Source of the DNA: DATAVB01 sp036267955
GTDB taxonomy: Bacteria; Actinomycetota; Actinomycetes; Mycobacteriales; QHCD01
DNA length: 64,000 bases
Reading direction: 5' to 3'
NCBI GenBank assembly: GCA_036267955.1
Contig: DATAVB010000134.1
Coordinates: 138,218-202,217, forward strand
Shown here: positions 1 through 7,786 of the stretch, one piece after another
How positions within the stretch are numbered: the first letter of the stretch is position 1
Layout of the letters: every line of letters begins with the position of its first letter
Position numbers and translations under genes: made by a program
Notes under the pieces: generated by a model
Told to the model about the DNA's origin: nothing
Seen by the model: only the letters and a program-made list of their open reading frames with translations
Databases searched by the model: none

Positions 1-1074
1 GCCGACCGTATGCGGGTGTCCGTGAGTGCCGGGACGACCTACGGTCTGCTCGGCGTGGAATTGGAGCGTTGCGGCCTGGCCCTGCGCAACACCGGATCAC
101 TGCCACACATTTCGGTGGCCGGAGCATGCGCCGTCGCCACCCACGGAAGTGGCGACACCAATGGAAACCTGGCGACCGCGGTCATCGGCGTACAACTGAT
201 CACCGCGGACGGCAGCCTGGTCGAGCTGTCCCGGGAGTCCGATCCGCGTGATTTCGACGGTATTGTCGTTTCCCTCAGCGCCCTCGGTGTCTTTACCCGG
301 CTCGACCTGTCCATCGAGCCGACCTTCGAGGTCCGTCAGGACGTCTACGAGGGCCTGAGCTGGGAGAGGCTGGAGCAGAACTTCGATGCGATCACCTCGT
401 TCGGTTACAGCGTCAGCCTCTTCACCAAGTGGACCGATCAACCGCTCAGCCGAATTCTCGTCAAGTCACGTCGCGATCAGCTGGGCAGTGAATGCCCGCC
501 GGAGGAGTTGTTCGGCGCGCGCCCGATCGGTGCCCGGCCGCCCAACTCGAAACGCAATAATCTGACCAATCGCGACGGCTCCTTCGGGCCGTGGAATGAG
601 CGATTGCCGCATTTCCGGTCGGACGCCAACCCCAGCCACGGCAACGAGCTGCAGAGCGAGTACTTCATCGCCCGGGAACACGCCACCGCGGCCTTCGCGG
701 CCCTGCGCTCGATGGCAGGCCGGATTCACCCCCTGCTCATTATCGGCGAGATCCGCACCGTGGCCGCGGATTCGCTGTGGCTGAGCCCGAGCTACGGAAT
801 GGACGCCGTGGCCCTGCATTTCACCTGGACGGGCGACTCGACAGCAGTGACCGCATTATTGCCCGAACTCGAAGAGGCACTCGCCGACTTCAGCCCCAGA
901 CCGCACTGGGGCAAGCTCTTCGCCCGCGGCATCGAAGACATCGCGCCGCTGTACGAGCGGCATGCGGACTTTGTGCGCCTGGCCGAGCGGTTCGATCCGC
1001 GGCTGAAATTCCACAACCGATTCCTGGAGCGGAATGTCCTGCCCCGGGACAAACGATTCCTGGACGGCCCGTAA
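1..1074 (+). CDS. aldO: Alditol (xylitol) oxidase, 5' end cut by the window
   Basis: FAD-dependent oxidase that converts terminal hydroxyls of alditols such as xylitol or sorbitol to aldoses with H2O2 release. The 357 visible residues carry the VAO/PCMH-type FAD-binding segment GSLPHISVAGA...THGSG, the substrate-side motif EIRTVAADSLWLSP (the Glu and Arg of the alditol-oxidase active site) and PHWGK near the C-terminus, whose Lys is the other known active-site residue of Streptomyces AldO. The reading frame is open to base 1, so roughly 60 N-terminal residues including the flavin-linking histidine lie outside the window; an ATG at 10 is not the real start. The C-terminus is complete. A hairpin follows, separating it from the convergent SDR gene. 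Assignment to the alditol oxidase family is strong; the exact substrate is not determined. Confidence 0.9.
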   Translation, partial: ADRMRVSVSAGTTYGLLGVELERCGLALRNTGSLPHISVAGACAVATHGSGDTNGNLATAVIGVQLITADGSLVELSRESDPRDFDGIVVSLSALGVFTRLDLSIEPTFEVRQDVYEGLSWERLEQNFDAITSFGYSVSLFTKWTDQPLSRILVKSRRDQLGSECPPEELFGARPIGARPPNSKRNNLTNRDGSFGPWNERLPHFRSDANPSHGNELQSEYFIAREHATAAFAALRSMAGRIHPLLIIGEIRTVAADSLWLSPSYGMDAVALHFTWTGDSTAVTALLPELEEALADFSPRPHWGKLFARGIEDIAPLYERHADFVRLAERFDPRLKFHNRFLERNVLPRDKRFLDGP

Positions 1075-1119
1075 CGACGTTCCACCCGTCAGCACCGACC
1101 ACAGCCGCTCCTGGCGTGA

Positions 1120-1177
1120 TGATCATGCAGAAATGGTTCGTCCGCACGGCGTGTCGCGGACCCTTTCTGCATGATCA
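1120..1177. terminator. Hairpin between convergent aldO and SDR genes
   Basis: A perfect 14-bp inverted repeat (1120-1133 with 1164-1177, TGATCATGCAGAAA and its complement) encloses a 30-nt spacer that contains a second GTCCGC/GCGGAC stem. It lies in the only gap between two convergent genes, so a bidirectional terminator is the natural reading. No long U-tract follows, as is common in actinomycetes. Confidence 0.6.
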
Positions 1178-1232
1178 CCCATCGGGGAGGGCCGGGACCA
1201 CGGTGCACCAGCACCGATCGGCACCGAATTGC

Positions 1233-1949
1233 TCAGACGAGCGGCTCGCCGCCGTCGATGCCGAGCGAGACGCCGGTTAGGAACGTGTTGGTCAGCGCGA
1301 ACACGACCGCCTGCGCGACATCATCGGCGGTCCCGATGCGGCGGGCCGGGTTGTGCTCGGTGAGCGCGGCAAACAGGGCAGACTTCTTCTCCTCGCCGAG
1401 CCCGTCGTAGGCGCCGGTGTCGATGGTGCCCGGCGAGATCGAATTGGCCCGGATGGGGGCGAGCTCGACGGCCAAACCCCGGACCACGACGTCGACGGCT
1501 CCGTTGGTTGCGCCAACCGCGAGCATTCCTGGCGTCGTTTTGGTCGCGGAGTGCCCGGAGAAGAACACGAACGACCCGTCGGCAGCCAACCGCGGAGCGA
1601 AATGCTTGGCCAGCATGATCGGACCGACGACCTTGGTGCGGAATGACTGCGTGACGGTGTCCGGGTCCAGATCGCCGACCAGTCCGCGGGCCCGCGCCGA
1701 AGCCGTCGACACGACGTGGTCGATCCGGCCGAGCCGCTCGGCCAGTGCACAGACGCTGGATTCGTCATCCAGATCGATCTGTTCGGCGCTGATCCCGGAA
1801 TCGTCGTACGCGGACGCGAGCGCGTCCTTGTTCCGACCGGCCACGACGACGGTGCCGCCGGCTTCCCTGATTGCCAGGGCAATCGCGCGGGCGATGCCGC
1901 TGGCCCGGCCGACGACCAGGACGGTGCGGCCCTGCAGTGTTGCGGACAT
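1233..1949 (-). CDS. Atypical SDR-family protein lacking the Tyr-Lys pair
   Basis: Rossmann-fold short-chain dehydrogenase/reductase of 238 aa. The N-terminal dinucleotide-binding loop reads VVGRASGIARAIA and the C-terminal SISPG and FLTGVSLGIDGG segments are typical of classical SDRs. At the place of the YxxxK catalytic signature the sequence is AVGATNGAV, so both the catalytic Tyr and Lys are absent. This matches a known actinobacterial subfamily of atypical SDRs and suggests an altered or non-redox function. It stands alone between the aldO terminator and the DUF427 operon. Substrate unknown; alternatives are a structural or regulatory NAD(P)-binding protein. Confidence 0.8.
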   Translation of the reverse strand: MSATLQGRTVLVVGRASGIARAIALAIREAGGTVVVAGRNKDALASAYDDSGISAEQIDLDDESSVCALAERLGRIDHVVSTASARARGLVGDLDPDTVTQSFRTKVVGPIMLAKHFAPRLAADGSFVFFSGHSATKTTPGMLAVGATNGAVDVVVRGLAVELAPIRANSISPGTIDTGAYDGLGEEKKSALFAALTEHNPARRIGTADDVAQAVVFALTNTFLTGVSLGIDGGEPLV

Positions 1950-2062
1950 TTTCCTGCTCCATTCGTTGGCGGACGTGAGGCCGTGGTGATCGTGAGCGAG
2001 TTAAGCCGGCTATAGGCGGCGCAGTGCCGTCTCGATCATGGAAAGGCGCCGTCCAATCGGCT

Positions 2063-2929
2063 TCATCGATTGCGCAATTCATCCGGGTCCAGGCCTCGGT
2101 CGATGCCGTGCGAGATCACCGCCTGTCCCGGTTCGAGGGCGAGTTTCACCCCGTCGAGGAAGACATCGATCTTGTCCGGCTCGAAGGAGACGAGATTGGA
2201 AACCCGGCCGACCTCGGACCAGGCGTCCGGATAGGACCAGGCCGCGCCCTTGTGATCGTCGATGTCGTAGTAGCTGGCCAAGCCCTTGTACGGGCAGAAC
2301 GTCTGTCCATTGGCGAGCGTCAGCGCGGTCGGGTTGATGTCCTCTCGCGGCACGTACCAGCGTGGCGCGAATCCGGATTCGTAGAGCACCACGGGACGCG
2401 TGGTGTCCGCGATAACCCGGGTGCCGTCCCTGACGACCAGGTGGCGCGAGCTCTGCCGGATATCGATGCGGTGGTACTGATCGGCGGCGTGACCGACGAT
2501 CTGCTCGTCCTCTTCGTAAAATGCGTCCATCGCCCGCCATGCGAATGCCACCCGGTCCCGCAGTTCGCCGGCGTAATCAGCCAGGGCGGTGTATTCCCAC
2601 GCGGCGCGGGCGGCCCGGTGCTCCCCCACGGTCACGGTGAACCAGGCGGTGTCGCCGAGCTCGCGGTGTTGGGTGACCCGGTTCTCGTCGAGCAGAACAT
2701 CGGGATGAATGTCGGCGCGGGGGAAGAACGCGACCGGGTAATGGCCGGGTTCGTGCAGCAGGAGCACGTCCTCGCTGTCGGCGATCCATTCGCCGGCCAG
2801 CTTGACGCGGAGGCGTCGACGCAGCGGCTCGGCGAAGAGCAGTCGCTGCGGCAGCGGCTCGGGGGTGAGGAAGCGACCGGCTGAGCGGCCGCCCAAGGGA
2901 CCCTGTTGCCAAGACAGACCCATGATCAT
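2063..2929 (-). CDS. Tandem DUF427 domain protein
   Basis: 288-aa protein with two consecutive DUF427 (Nuc-type beta fold) domains: residues ~30-150 containing DSEDVLLLHEPGHYPVAFF, and ~160-265 containing GTRVIADTTRPVVLYESG, YVPREDI and TFCPYKGLASYYDI, which is the conserved core of the family. Function of the family is unknown. The ATG overlaps the stop of the upstream VOC gene in an ATGA, with AAAGGACA as ribosome binding site, so it is the last gene of a translationally coupled three-gene operon with an alpha/beta hydrolase and a VOC protein. Confidence 0.85.
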   Translation of the reverse strand: MIMGLSWQQGPLGGRSAGRFLTPEPLPQRLLFAEPLRRRLRVKLAGEWIADSEDVLLLHEPGHYPVAFFPRADIHPDVLLDENRVTQHRELGDTAWFTVTVGEHRAARAAWEYTALADYAGELRDRVAFAWRAMDAFYEEDEQIVGHAADQYHRIDIRQSSRHLVVRDGTRVIADTTRPVVLYESGFAPRWYVPREDINPTALTLANGQTFCPYKGLASYYDIDDHKGAAWSYPDAWSEVGRVSNLVSFEPDKIDVFLDGVKLALEPGQAVISHGIDRGLDPDELRNR

Positions 2930-3354
2930 TGTCCTTTCTGGTGAAATCCGCGTTCCTGCACGGTCCAGGTATTGCCGTCCGGGTCGGCGAAATCGGCGAA
3001 GCTCGCGTAGTCGCCATGCTGTGGATCGATTCCGCCATTCCAGCCGCCCACCCAGCCATCGACGGAGTCCTTGTGTCGGACCGGACCGACCGGTACGTCT
3101 CGGGCCAGCAGGCCGGCGCGCTCGGCAGTGAGATCGGTGGTGACGAGGTGCAAGTTGTGCAGCCGCTCAGGCGAGTTGGTTGCACGGAGTTGCACCGAGC
3201 AGGCCGATCCCGGCGGGGTGAGCTGGACGACCCGGAAGTCGTCGGTCGGTCGGTAGTCGATATCGAGCGCGAAGCCGACCCGCTCGGTGTAGAAAGCCAA
3301 CGCGCGGTCGAGATCGGCGACCGGCAGCGGGACGACCTCGAAGGCGAGCATCAT
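2926..3354 (-). CDS. VOC/glyoxalase-fold protein
   Basis: 142-aa vicinal-oxygen-chelate fold protein. The N-terminal FEVVPLPVADLDRALAFY and FRVVQLTPPGSACSVQL segments and the C-terminal FADFADPDGNTWTVQERG are the paired beta-alpha-beta-beta-beta modules of the glyoxalase/bleomycin-resistance superfamily. Specific substrate cannot be read from the sequence. Its start and stop both overlap the neighbouring genes by 4 bp (ATGA at 3351-3354 and 2926-2929), so it is the middle gene of a coupled operon. Confidence 0.85.
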   Translation of the reverse strand: MMLAFEVVPLPVADLDRALAFYTERVGFALDIDYRPTDDFRVVQLTPPGSACSVQLRATNSPERLHNLHLVTTDLTAERAGLLARDVPVGPVRHKDSVDGWVGGWNGGIDPQHGDYASFADFADPDGNTWTVQERGFHQKGQ

Positions 3355-4223
3355 GACTCCGACCCGTGCAGCCTGCGGGACAGGAAGTCCCGAATCAGCG
3401 TCGCGACCTCGTCGCCGGCGCTCTCGAGCAGGAAATGGCCGCCATCAAGCAGGTGGATCTCCGGATCCTCGGCATCTTCGGCGAAGGCCTGCGCTCCGGC
3501 CGGACCGAAGATCTCGTCGCCTCGGCCCCACACCGCCAGCACTGGCACCCGACTGGTGCGCAGATAGTCGTGCAACGCTGGATACAGCGGCGGGTTGGTG
3601 GCGTAGTCGCGAAAGAGCGCGAGCTGGATCTTGTCGTTGCCCGGACGCGACAGCAGCGCGTAGTCGTGGTGCCAGGTGTCCGGGCTGACCAGGCTTTCGT
3701 CGGCGGCGCCGGTCAGGTACTGCCATTTCGTGACGTCGAGCGTGAGTGCGGCCCGAATTCCGTCCTCATTTCCCGGATCGGACTGGTAATCCAACACCGT
3801 TTTCCAGAAGCCCTCGACAAAGCCGGCGTCGTAGCCGTTGCCATTCTGCGTGATGATCGCCGTGATCGCGCGTGGATTCCGCAGGGCCAGCCTCCATCCG
3901 ATCGGCGCTCCGTAGTCCTGCACGTAGATCGCGTACCGGGTCACGCCCAGCTGATCGAGCAGGCCCGCCGTCAACTCGGTCAGCGCCTCGAACGTGTACT
4001 CGAACTCGTCGGCCGACGGCGCCGCGGAGAGGCCAAAACCCAGGTAATCCGGGGCGATGACGTGATAGCGGTCGGCCAGCTGAGGAATCAGGTTGCGGAA
4101 CATGAACGAACTGGTCGGGAAGCCATGCAGGAGCACGATCGCCGGCGCGTTGACCGGTCCGGCCTCGCGGTAGAAGAGCTCGTGTCCGCTGACGGTGGCG
4201 TACCGGTGGTGAACGTGAGACAT
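3351..4223 (-). CDS. Alpha/beta hydrolase with Asp nucleophile (epoxide hydrolase/dehalogenase type)
   Basis: 290-aa alpha/beta hydrolase. LLHGFPTSS forms the oxyanion-hole strand; the nucleophile elbow reads YVQDYGAPIGW, placing Asp (not Ser) as nucleophile, which is the signature of epoxide hydrolases and haloalkane/haloacetate dehalogenases. WGRGDEIFGP supplies the acid and GGHFLLES the catalytic His. It is the first gene of the operon with the VOC and DUF427 genes and is divergent from a CGNR regulator 84 bp away, which probably controls it. SD GGAGTTAG precedes the ATG. Substrate unknown. Confidence 0.85.
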   Translation of the reverse strand: MSHVHHRYATVSGHELFYREAGPVNAPAIVLLHGFPTSSFMFRNLIPQLADRYHVIAPDYLGFGLSAAPSADEFEYTFEALTELTAGLLDQLGVTRYAIYVQDYGAPIGWRLALRNPRAITAIITQNGNGYDAGFVEGFWKTVLDYQSDPGNEDGIRAALTLDVTKWQYLTGAADESLVSPDTWHHDYALLSRPGNDKIQLALFRDYATNPPLYPALHDYLRTSRVPVLAVWGRGDEIFGPAGAQAFAEDAEDPEIHLLDGGHFLLESAGDEVATLIRDFLSRRLHGSES

Positions 4224-4307
4224 GATCTAACTCCTTTGAAGTTCTATGTTGGTTAGAGACTCAAGCACGGCTCGTGTAACCTGTCAAGCGACAGTTGGAG
4301 GTTAGAG
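4224..4307. promoter_or_regulatory. Divergent promoter region with direct and inverted repeats
   Basis: The 84-bp gap between divergent hydrolase and CGNR genes holds a direct repeat GGTTAGAGA (4251-4259 and 4300-4308, the second forming part of the leader just before the CGNR ATG) and a small inverted repeat CTGTC-aagc-GACAG (4281-4294). These are plausible operator elements for the CGNR regulator, but this is inference from position only. Confidence 0.35.
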
Positions 4308-4826
4308 ATGGAGTTGTCAGACACGGCGGCCGACGAGGCGTTCCTGCTCGAGCTGCTCAACAGCACGCCGATCATCGATGGCGTGCAGCAGGACGAGCTC
4401 GACACCGCGGAGGCGGGCCGGACATGGCTGCGCGCGCGGGGTCACAGTGGCTCGGGCGGCGGGTGGCAGGAGGTCCGCGCCGGTCGGGAAGCGTTGCAGG
4501 CAGTGGTACGTGGGCACCGGCAGGCGGGCGCGCTGGCTCCGCTTCTCGATGAGGTCAGCTACCGTCCGTCGGTGTCCGACGACGGCGTGCGGTGGCGGCT
4601 GGACGTGCCGGCCGGGCGGGCGGCCGTGGCGCGCGCCGTGCTCGCCTGGGATGCGCTGCGCCGGACCCGTCCGGGCCGCCTGCGGCCCTGCGAGAACCCG
4701 GACTGCGCCCTGTTTCTGATCGACCGCAGCAAGGCCAATCGGGCCCGATGGTGCTCGATGGCCGTGTGCGGAAACCGGATGAAGGCCCGCCGGCACTACG
4801 AGCGCACCCGCAACGAGTCCGACTAG
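4308..4826 (+). CDS. CGNR zinc-finger (ABATE domain) regulator
   Basis: 172-aa putative stress-type transcription regulator. The N-terminal part (FLLELLNSTPI onward) matches the ABATE/DUF1470 domain and the C-terminus carries the treble-clef-like CGNR zinc finger: CENPDC, then WCSMAVCGNR, followed by a basic ARRHYERTR tail. The family is usually found next to the genes it regulates; here it is divergent from the hydrolase-VOC-DUF427 operon and 35 bp upstream of the MOSC fusion gene in the same direction. The GAGGTTAGAG leader gives a reasonable ribosome binding site. Confidence 0.85.
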   Translation: MELSDTAADEAFLLELLNSTPIIDGVQQDELDTAEAGRTWLRARGHSGSGGGWQEVRAGREALQAVVRGHRQAGALAPLLDEVSYRPSVSDDGVRWRLDVPAGRAAVARAVLAWDALRRTRPGRLRPCENPDCALFLIDRSKANRARWCSMAVCGNRMKARRHYERTRNESD

Positions 4827-4861
4827 CGACGCAATCGACCTGCGAGAAAGGAGCGGCAACG

Positions 4862-6598
4862 ATGGCCACCCTGTTGTCGGTCAATGTCGGGCTACCGAAG
4901 AACGTCGAGTGGCAGGGCAGCACCGTCTACACCGGAGTCTGGAAGCACCCGGTCGACGGGCCGCGCCTCGTGCGCCGGCTCAATGTCGACGGCGACGGCC
5001 AGGGCGACCTCAATGGTCACGGCGGCGAACAGCGGGCCGTGCTCGTCTACCAGCTCGAGTCGTACCGGCATTGGGAAGCGCACTTCGGTCGCACCGCCTT
5101 CGAGCACGGCCAGTTCGGCGAGAACTTCACCGTCGACGGGCTGAGCGACGACGAGGTGTGCATCGGCGACAGGTATCGCATCGGCGGGGCGGAGTTCGAG
5201 GTCACCCAGCCGCGGGTCACCTGCTTCCGGGTTGGCATGCGCCTGGGCCAACCGCAACTTCCCGCCCTGCTCGTCGCCCACCACCGCCCCGGCTTCTATC
5301 TGCGGGTCATCACCGAGGGCCATGTCCGGGCCGGGGACCAGATCGTGCGGACCCGGGTCGGGCGGCATGCCGTGAGCGTCGCCGACATAGACGCCCTGCT
5401 GTATCTGCCCGACCGCGACATCGAGCAGCTGCGGGCCGCCGTCGATATCCCGGCCCTCAGCCCGGGTTGGCGGCAGTCTTTCGACGAACTGCTCGAGGCC
5501 GCGCACAACGGAACCCAGGTTGCCGCACCACCCGTCGGTGTCGAGCCCGGCTGGCCGGGATTCCGTCGCTTGCGGGTCGCTGACCTCGTCCCGGAAGGCT
5601 CGGCCGTGACCTCGGTCTATCTGACCGCCGAAACCGGTGGCCCGCTGCCCAGGCCCAAGGCCGGGCAGTACATCACGTTGCGTGCCGCGGGCGCCGGCGA
5701 TCCGGCTCCGGTGCGCAGCTATTCACTGTCCTCAGGCCCAGGCGCCGAGATCTACCGGATCAGCGTCAAACATGAATCGCACGGCATCGTCAGCGGCTAT
5801 CTGCATTCCCGGCTCCGACCCGGGGCCATCCTCGATGTTGCCGCTCCCCGCGGCGATTTCGTGCTCACCGACGACAGCAACCCGGTGCTGTTGATCTCGG
5901 CCGGCATCGGTGTCACGCCGGTGCTGGCCATGCTCCACCAACTTGCCGCGGCCCGAAGCACCCGAGATGTGTGGTGGATCCACACCGCACGAAACGCCGA
6001 CCAGCACGCTTTCGCCGCCGAGGCGCACGGGCTCCTGCAGGCACTGCCCAATGGGCACGAATGCATCTTTTATACGGCTGCCGACGCCGCTACCGGCGGC
6101 CCGATCATCAGCGGACGGCCGACCCGGGCCGGTCTCGCCGGGCTCGGCCTGCCCACCGACGCCACCGCGTACATCTGCGGCCCCGCCGCCTTCATGGCCG
6201 ACCTGCAGGACGCCCTGCCGGCCGTCGGCCTGGCACCCGATCGCATACACACCGAGCTCTTCGCGGCCCGGTCGGCGATCAATCCCGGTCGGGTCGACGT
6301 CCATGACGTCACGCCGCACCAACCACCCGGTCCCCCCGGCACTGGGCCGCAGATCACTTTCGCGCGCAGCGGACTGACGGTGCGTTGGTCCCAAGGGCAC
6401 GCCTCCCTGCTCGAACTGGCGGACGCCTGCGATATCCCCACCCGGTACTCGTGCAGATCCGGGGTCTGTCACACCTGCATAACCCCGGTCCTCGCCGGGG
6501 ATATCGCCTATGCCCCCGACCCGCTGGAAATGCCCGGCAGCGACGAGGCGCTGATCTGCTGCGCGCACCCCGACAGCGACCTGGTGCTCGACCTCTGA
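4862..6598 (+). CDS. MOSC - ferredoxin reductase - [2Fe-2S] ferredoxin fusion
   Basis: 578-aa three-part redox protein. Residues ~1-220 are a YiiM-like MOSC domain with its 3-alpha tail (HGGEQRAVLVYQ, FGENFTVDG, RVTCFRVGMRLG with the conserved Cys). Residues ~225-455 are a ferredoxin-NADP reductase module (RSYSLSSG for FAD, ISAGIGVTPVLAM for NAD(P)). The C-terminal ~90 residues are a plant-type ferredoxin with YSCRSGVCHTC and a final CC cluster ligand. Such fusions are thought to reduce N-hydroxylated or similar substrates at the MOSC molybdenum/sulfur-carrying site. The in-frame reading extends upstream, but ATG 4862 with GAAAGGAGC 7-12 bases before it and just after the CGNR gene is the clear start. 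Confidence 0.9.
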   Translation: MATLLSVNVGLPKNVEWQGSTVYTGVWKHPVDGPRLVRRLNVDGDGQGDLNGHGGEQRAVLVYQLESYRHWEAHFGRTAFEHGQFGENFTVDGLSDDEVCIGDRYRIGGAEFEVTQPRVTCFRVGMRLGQPQLPALLVAHHRPGFYLRVITEGHVRAGDQIVRTRVGRHAVSVADIDALLYLPDRDIEQLRAAVDIPALSPGWRQSFDELLEAAHNGTQVAAPPVGVEPGWPGFRRLRVADLVPEGSAVTSVYLTAETGGPLPRPKAGQYITLRAAGAGDPAPVRSYSLSSGPGAEIYRISVKHESHGIVSGYLHSRLRPGAILDVAAPRGDFVLTDDSNPVLLISAGIGVTPVLAMLHQLAAARSTRDVWWIHTARNADQHAFAAEAHGLLQALPNGHECIFYTAADAATGGPIISGRPTRAGLAGLGLPTDATAYICGPAAFMADLQDALPAVGLAPDRIHTELFAARSAINPGRVDVHDVTPHQPPGPPGTGPQITFARSGLTVRWSQGHASLLELADACDIPTRYSCRSGVCHTCITPVLAGDIAYAPDPLEMPGSDEALICCAHPDSDLVLDL

Positions 6599-6610
6599 GC
6601 CCGGCGGGAA

Positions 6611-7207
6611 TCAGGCGCGCGGACGGTGCCGGCCACGCTCCTGGTGCGGCACCGTCTGCTTGGCTCCCGGAAATGCGGGCGTCGGCAACTGGGCGACCTC
6701 GTAGGTGGCGAGGTTCAGATTGCCGCCGGTGTCGGGCATCACCGGTGCCGGGGCCTGCCGGTCGAAATGCAACGTGCGGGTGAGATCGCCGAAGGTTCGC
6801 CGCCGCCAGGCACTGATATTCGGCTCTATTACGCCAGTGATCTTCTCCAGGAAGCGCAGCACTGAAGTGTGATCGAATTTCTCGCTGCACACATAGCCAC
6901 CGGCGCTCCATGGCGAAATCACCATGCACGGCACCCGGGATCCGGCGCCGATGGGCAGGCCGTCGATGAATTCGTCCGCGGCACCGGCCGGCGGCACCGG
7001 CGGAATGACGTGGTCGAACAGACCATCGTTCTCGTCGTAATTGAGAATCAGCACGGTCTTGGCCCAGACGTCCGGGTTGGACGCGAGCGCCGAAATGACC
7101 GAGGCCACGAACGCCGCGCCCTGGGCCGGCGACGGAATGGTGGCCGGCTCGCCCGGGTGCTCGGAGGCGCCGCGGCCCAGGAAACGGCGGCGGGTCAATG
7201 CGGGCAT
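6611..7207 (-). pseudogene. Phosphoesterase/phospholipase C, internally deleted
   Basis: The first ~14 residues (MPALTRRRFLGRGA) are a Tat-type signal as in actinomycete phospholipase C-like phosphoesterases, but they run directly into SEHPGEPATIPSPAQGAAF, which normally sits about 230 residues further on. The rest, LILNYDENDGLFDHV and VPCMVISPWSAGGYV, is the intact C-terminal half. The N-terminal half with the ENRSFDH-type catalytic region is gone while the frame is preserved. The product would lack part of the active site, so this is called a pseudogene formed by an in-frame deletion; a truncated functional protein cannot be excluded. Confidence 0.75.
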
Positions 7208-7344
7208 CGGCGGTCCCTACCGAATCGGAATGGGTCGTATCGGATCGCGGTGAGCATCTCCGGACGATGTGACGCACGGGCCCGTCCCCGGATGAATTTC
7301 GGATGACAGGCGCTCGGCCGGACCATGTATGGACAGGCCCGCGA

Positions 7345-7373
7345 TTGACCGCCGAACGGCCAGGCCGTAGGTT
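7345..7373 (+). promoter_or_regulatory. Promoter of the cbtB-cbtA transcript
   Basis: A -35 TTGACC (7345-7350) and -10 TAGGTT (7368-7373) are separated by exactly 17 bases, and the expected start of transcription (about 7380) falls at the first helix of the cobalamin riboswitch that follows. Confidence 0.6.
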
Positions 7374-7381
7374 GGTCGCTG

Positions 7382-7483
7382 CATGACGACACACGGAAGC
7401 TGGTGAGAACCCAGCACGGTCGCGCCACTGTGATGCCAGCCGCACGAGAGTACGGCTGGTGAGTCAGATACGTGGTCGTCATG
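7382..7483 (+). ncRNA. Cobalamin (B12) riboswitch
   Basis: The conserved core is readable: GGAAGCTGGTGAGAACCCAG, then the B12 box CGCGCCACTGTGATGCC, then AGTCAGATAC. The outer P1 helix closes it (7382-7390 CATGACGAC with 7475-7483 GTCGTCATG). It lies in the leader of cbtB, so it should shut down expression of the cobalt transporter when adenosylcobalamin is present, which is the known logic for cbt genes. Confidence 0.9.
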
Positions 7484-7531
7484 TTGACCTCGAAACAGAT
7501 AGGGACGCAGCATCCCTGAAGGAGGCACCAC

Positions 7532-7765
7532 ATGACCAGCATCTCCTCATCCGGCCGTACCTCGATCCCGAGAGCCCAGGTTTCGGCGGAGGCGCTGTCC
7601 CGAGGCCGCGTCGCCCTGCTCCTGGGCATCACCGTCTTTCTCGCCCTTGCCGCGTACTACTTCGTCGGCATTGACGAGGGCATGACCTCACTCTTCGGCA
7701 AGACCATGGTCATCCACGAATGGGTCCACGACTCCCGGCACTTCCTCGGCTTCCCCTGCCACTAA
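7532..7765 (+). CDS. cbtB: Cobalt transporter subunit CbtB
   Basis: 77-aa membrane protein with one transmembrane helix (residues ~28-50) and the diagnostic C-terminal histidine cluster HEWVHDSRHFLGFPCH, which binds cobalt. The SD GAAGGAGG is 7-8 bases upstream. It follows a B12 riboswitch and precedes cbtA by 21 bp, giving the standard CbtB-CbtA two-subunit cobalt uptake operon that feeds corrinoid synthesis. Confidence 0.93.
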   Translation: MTSISSSGRTSIPRAQVSAEALSRGRVALLLGITVFLALAAYYFVGIDEGMTSLFGKTMVIHEWVHDSRHFLGFPCH

Positions 7766-7786
7766 CCCGGCCCGGAGCTGCGACCC

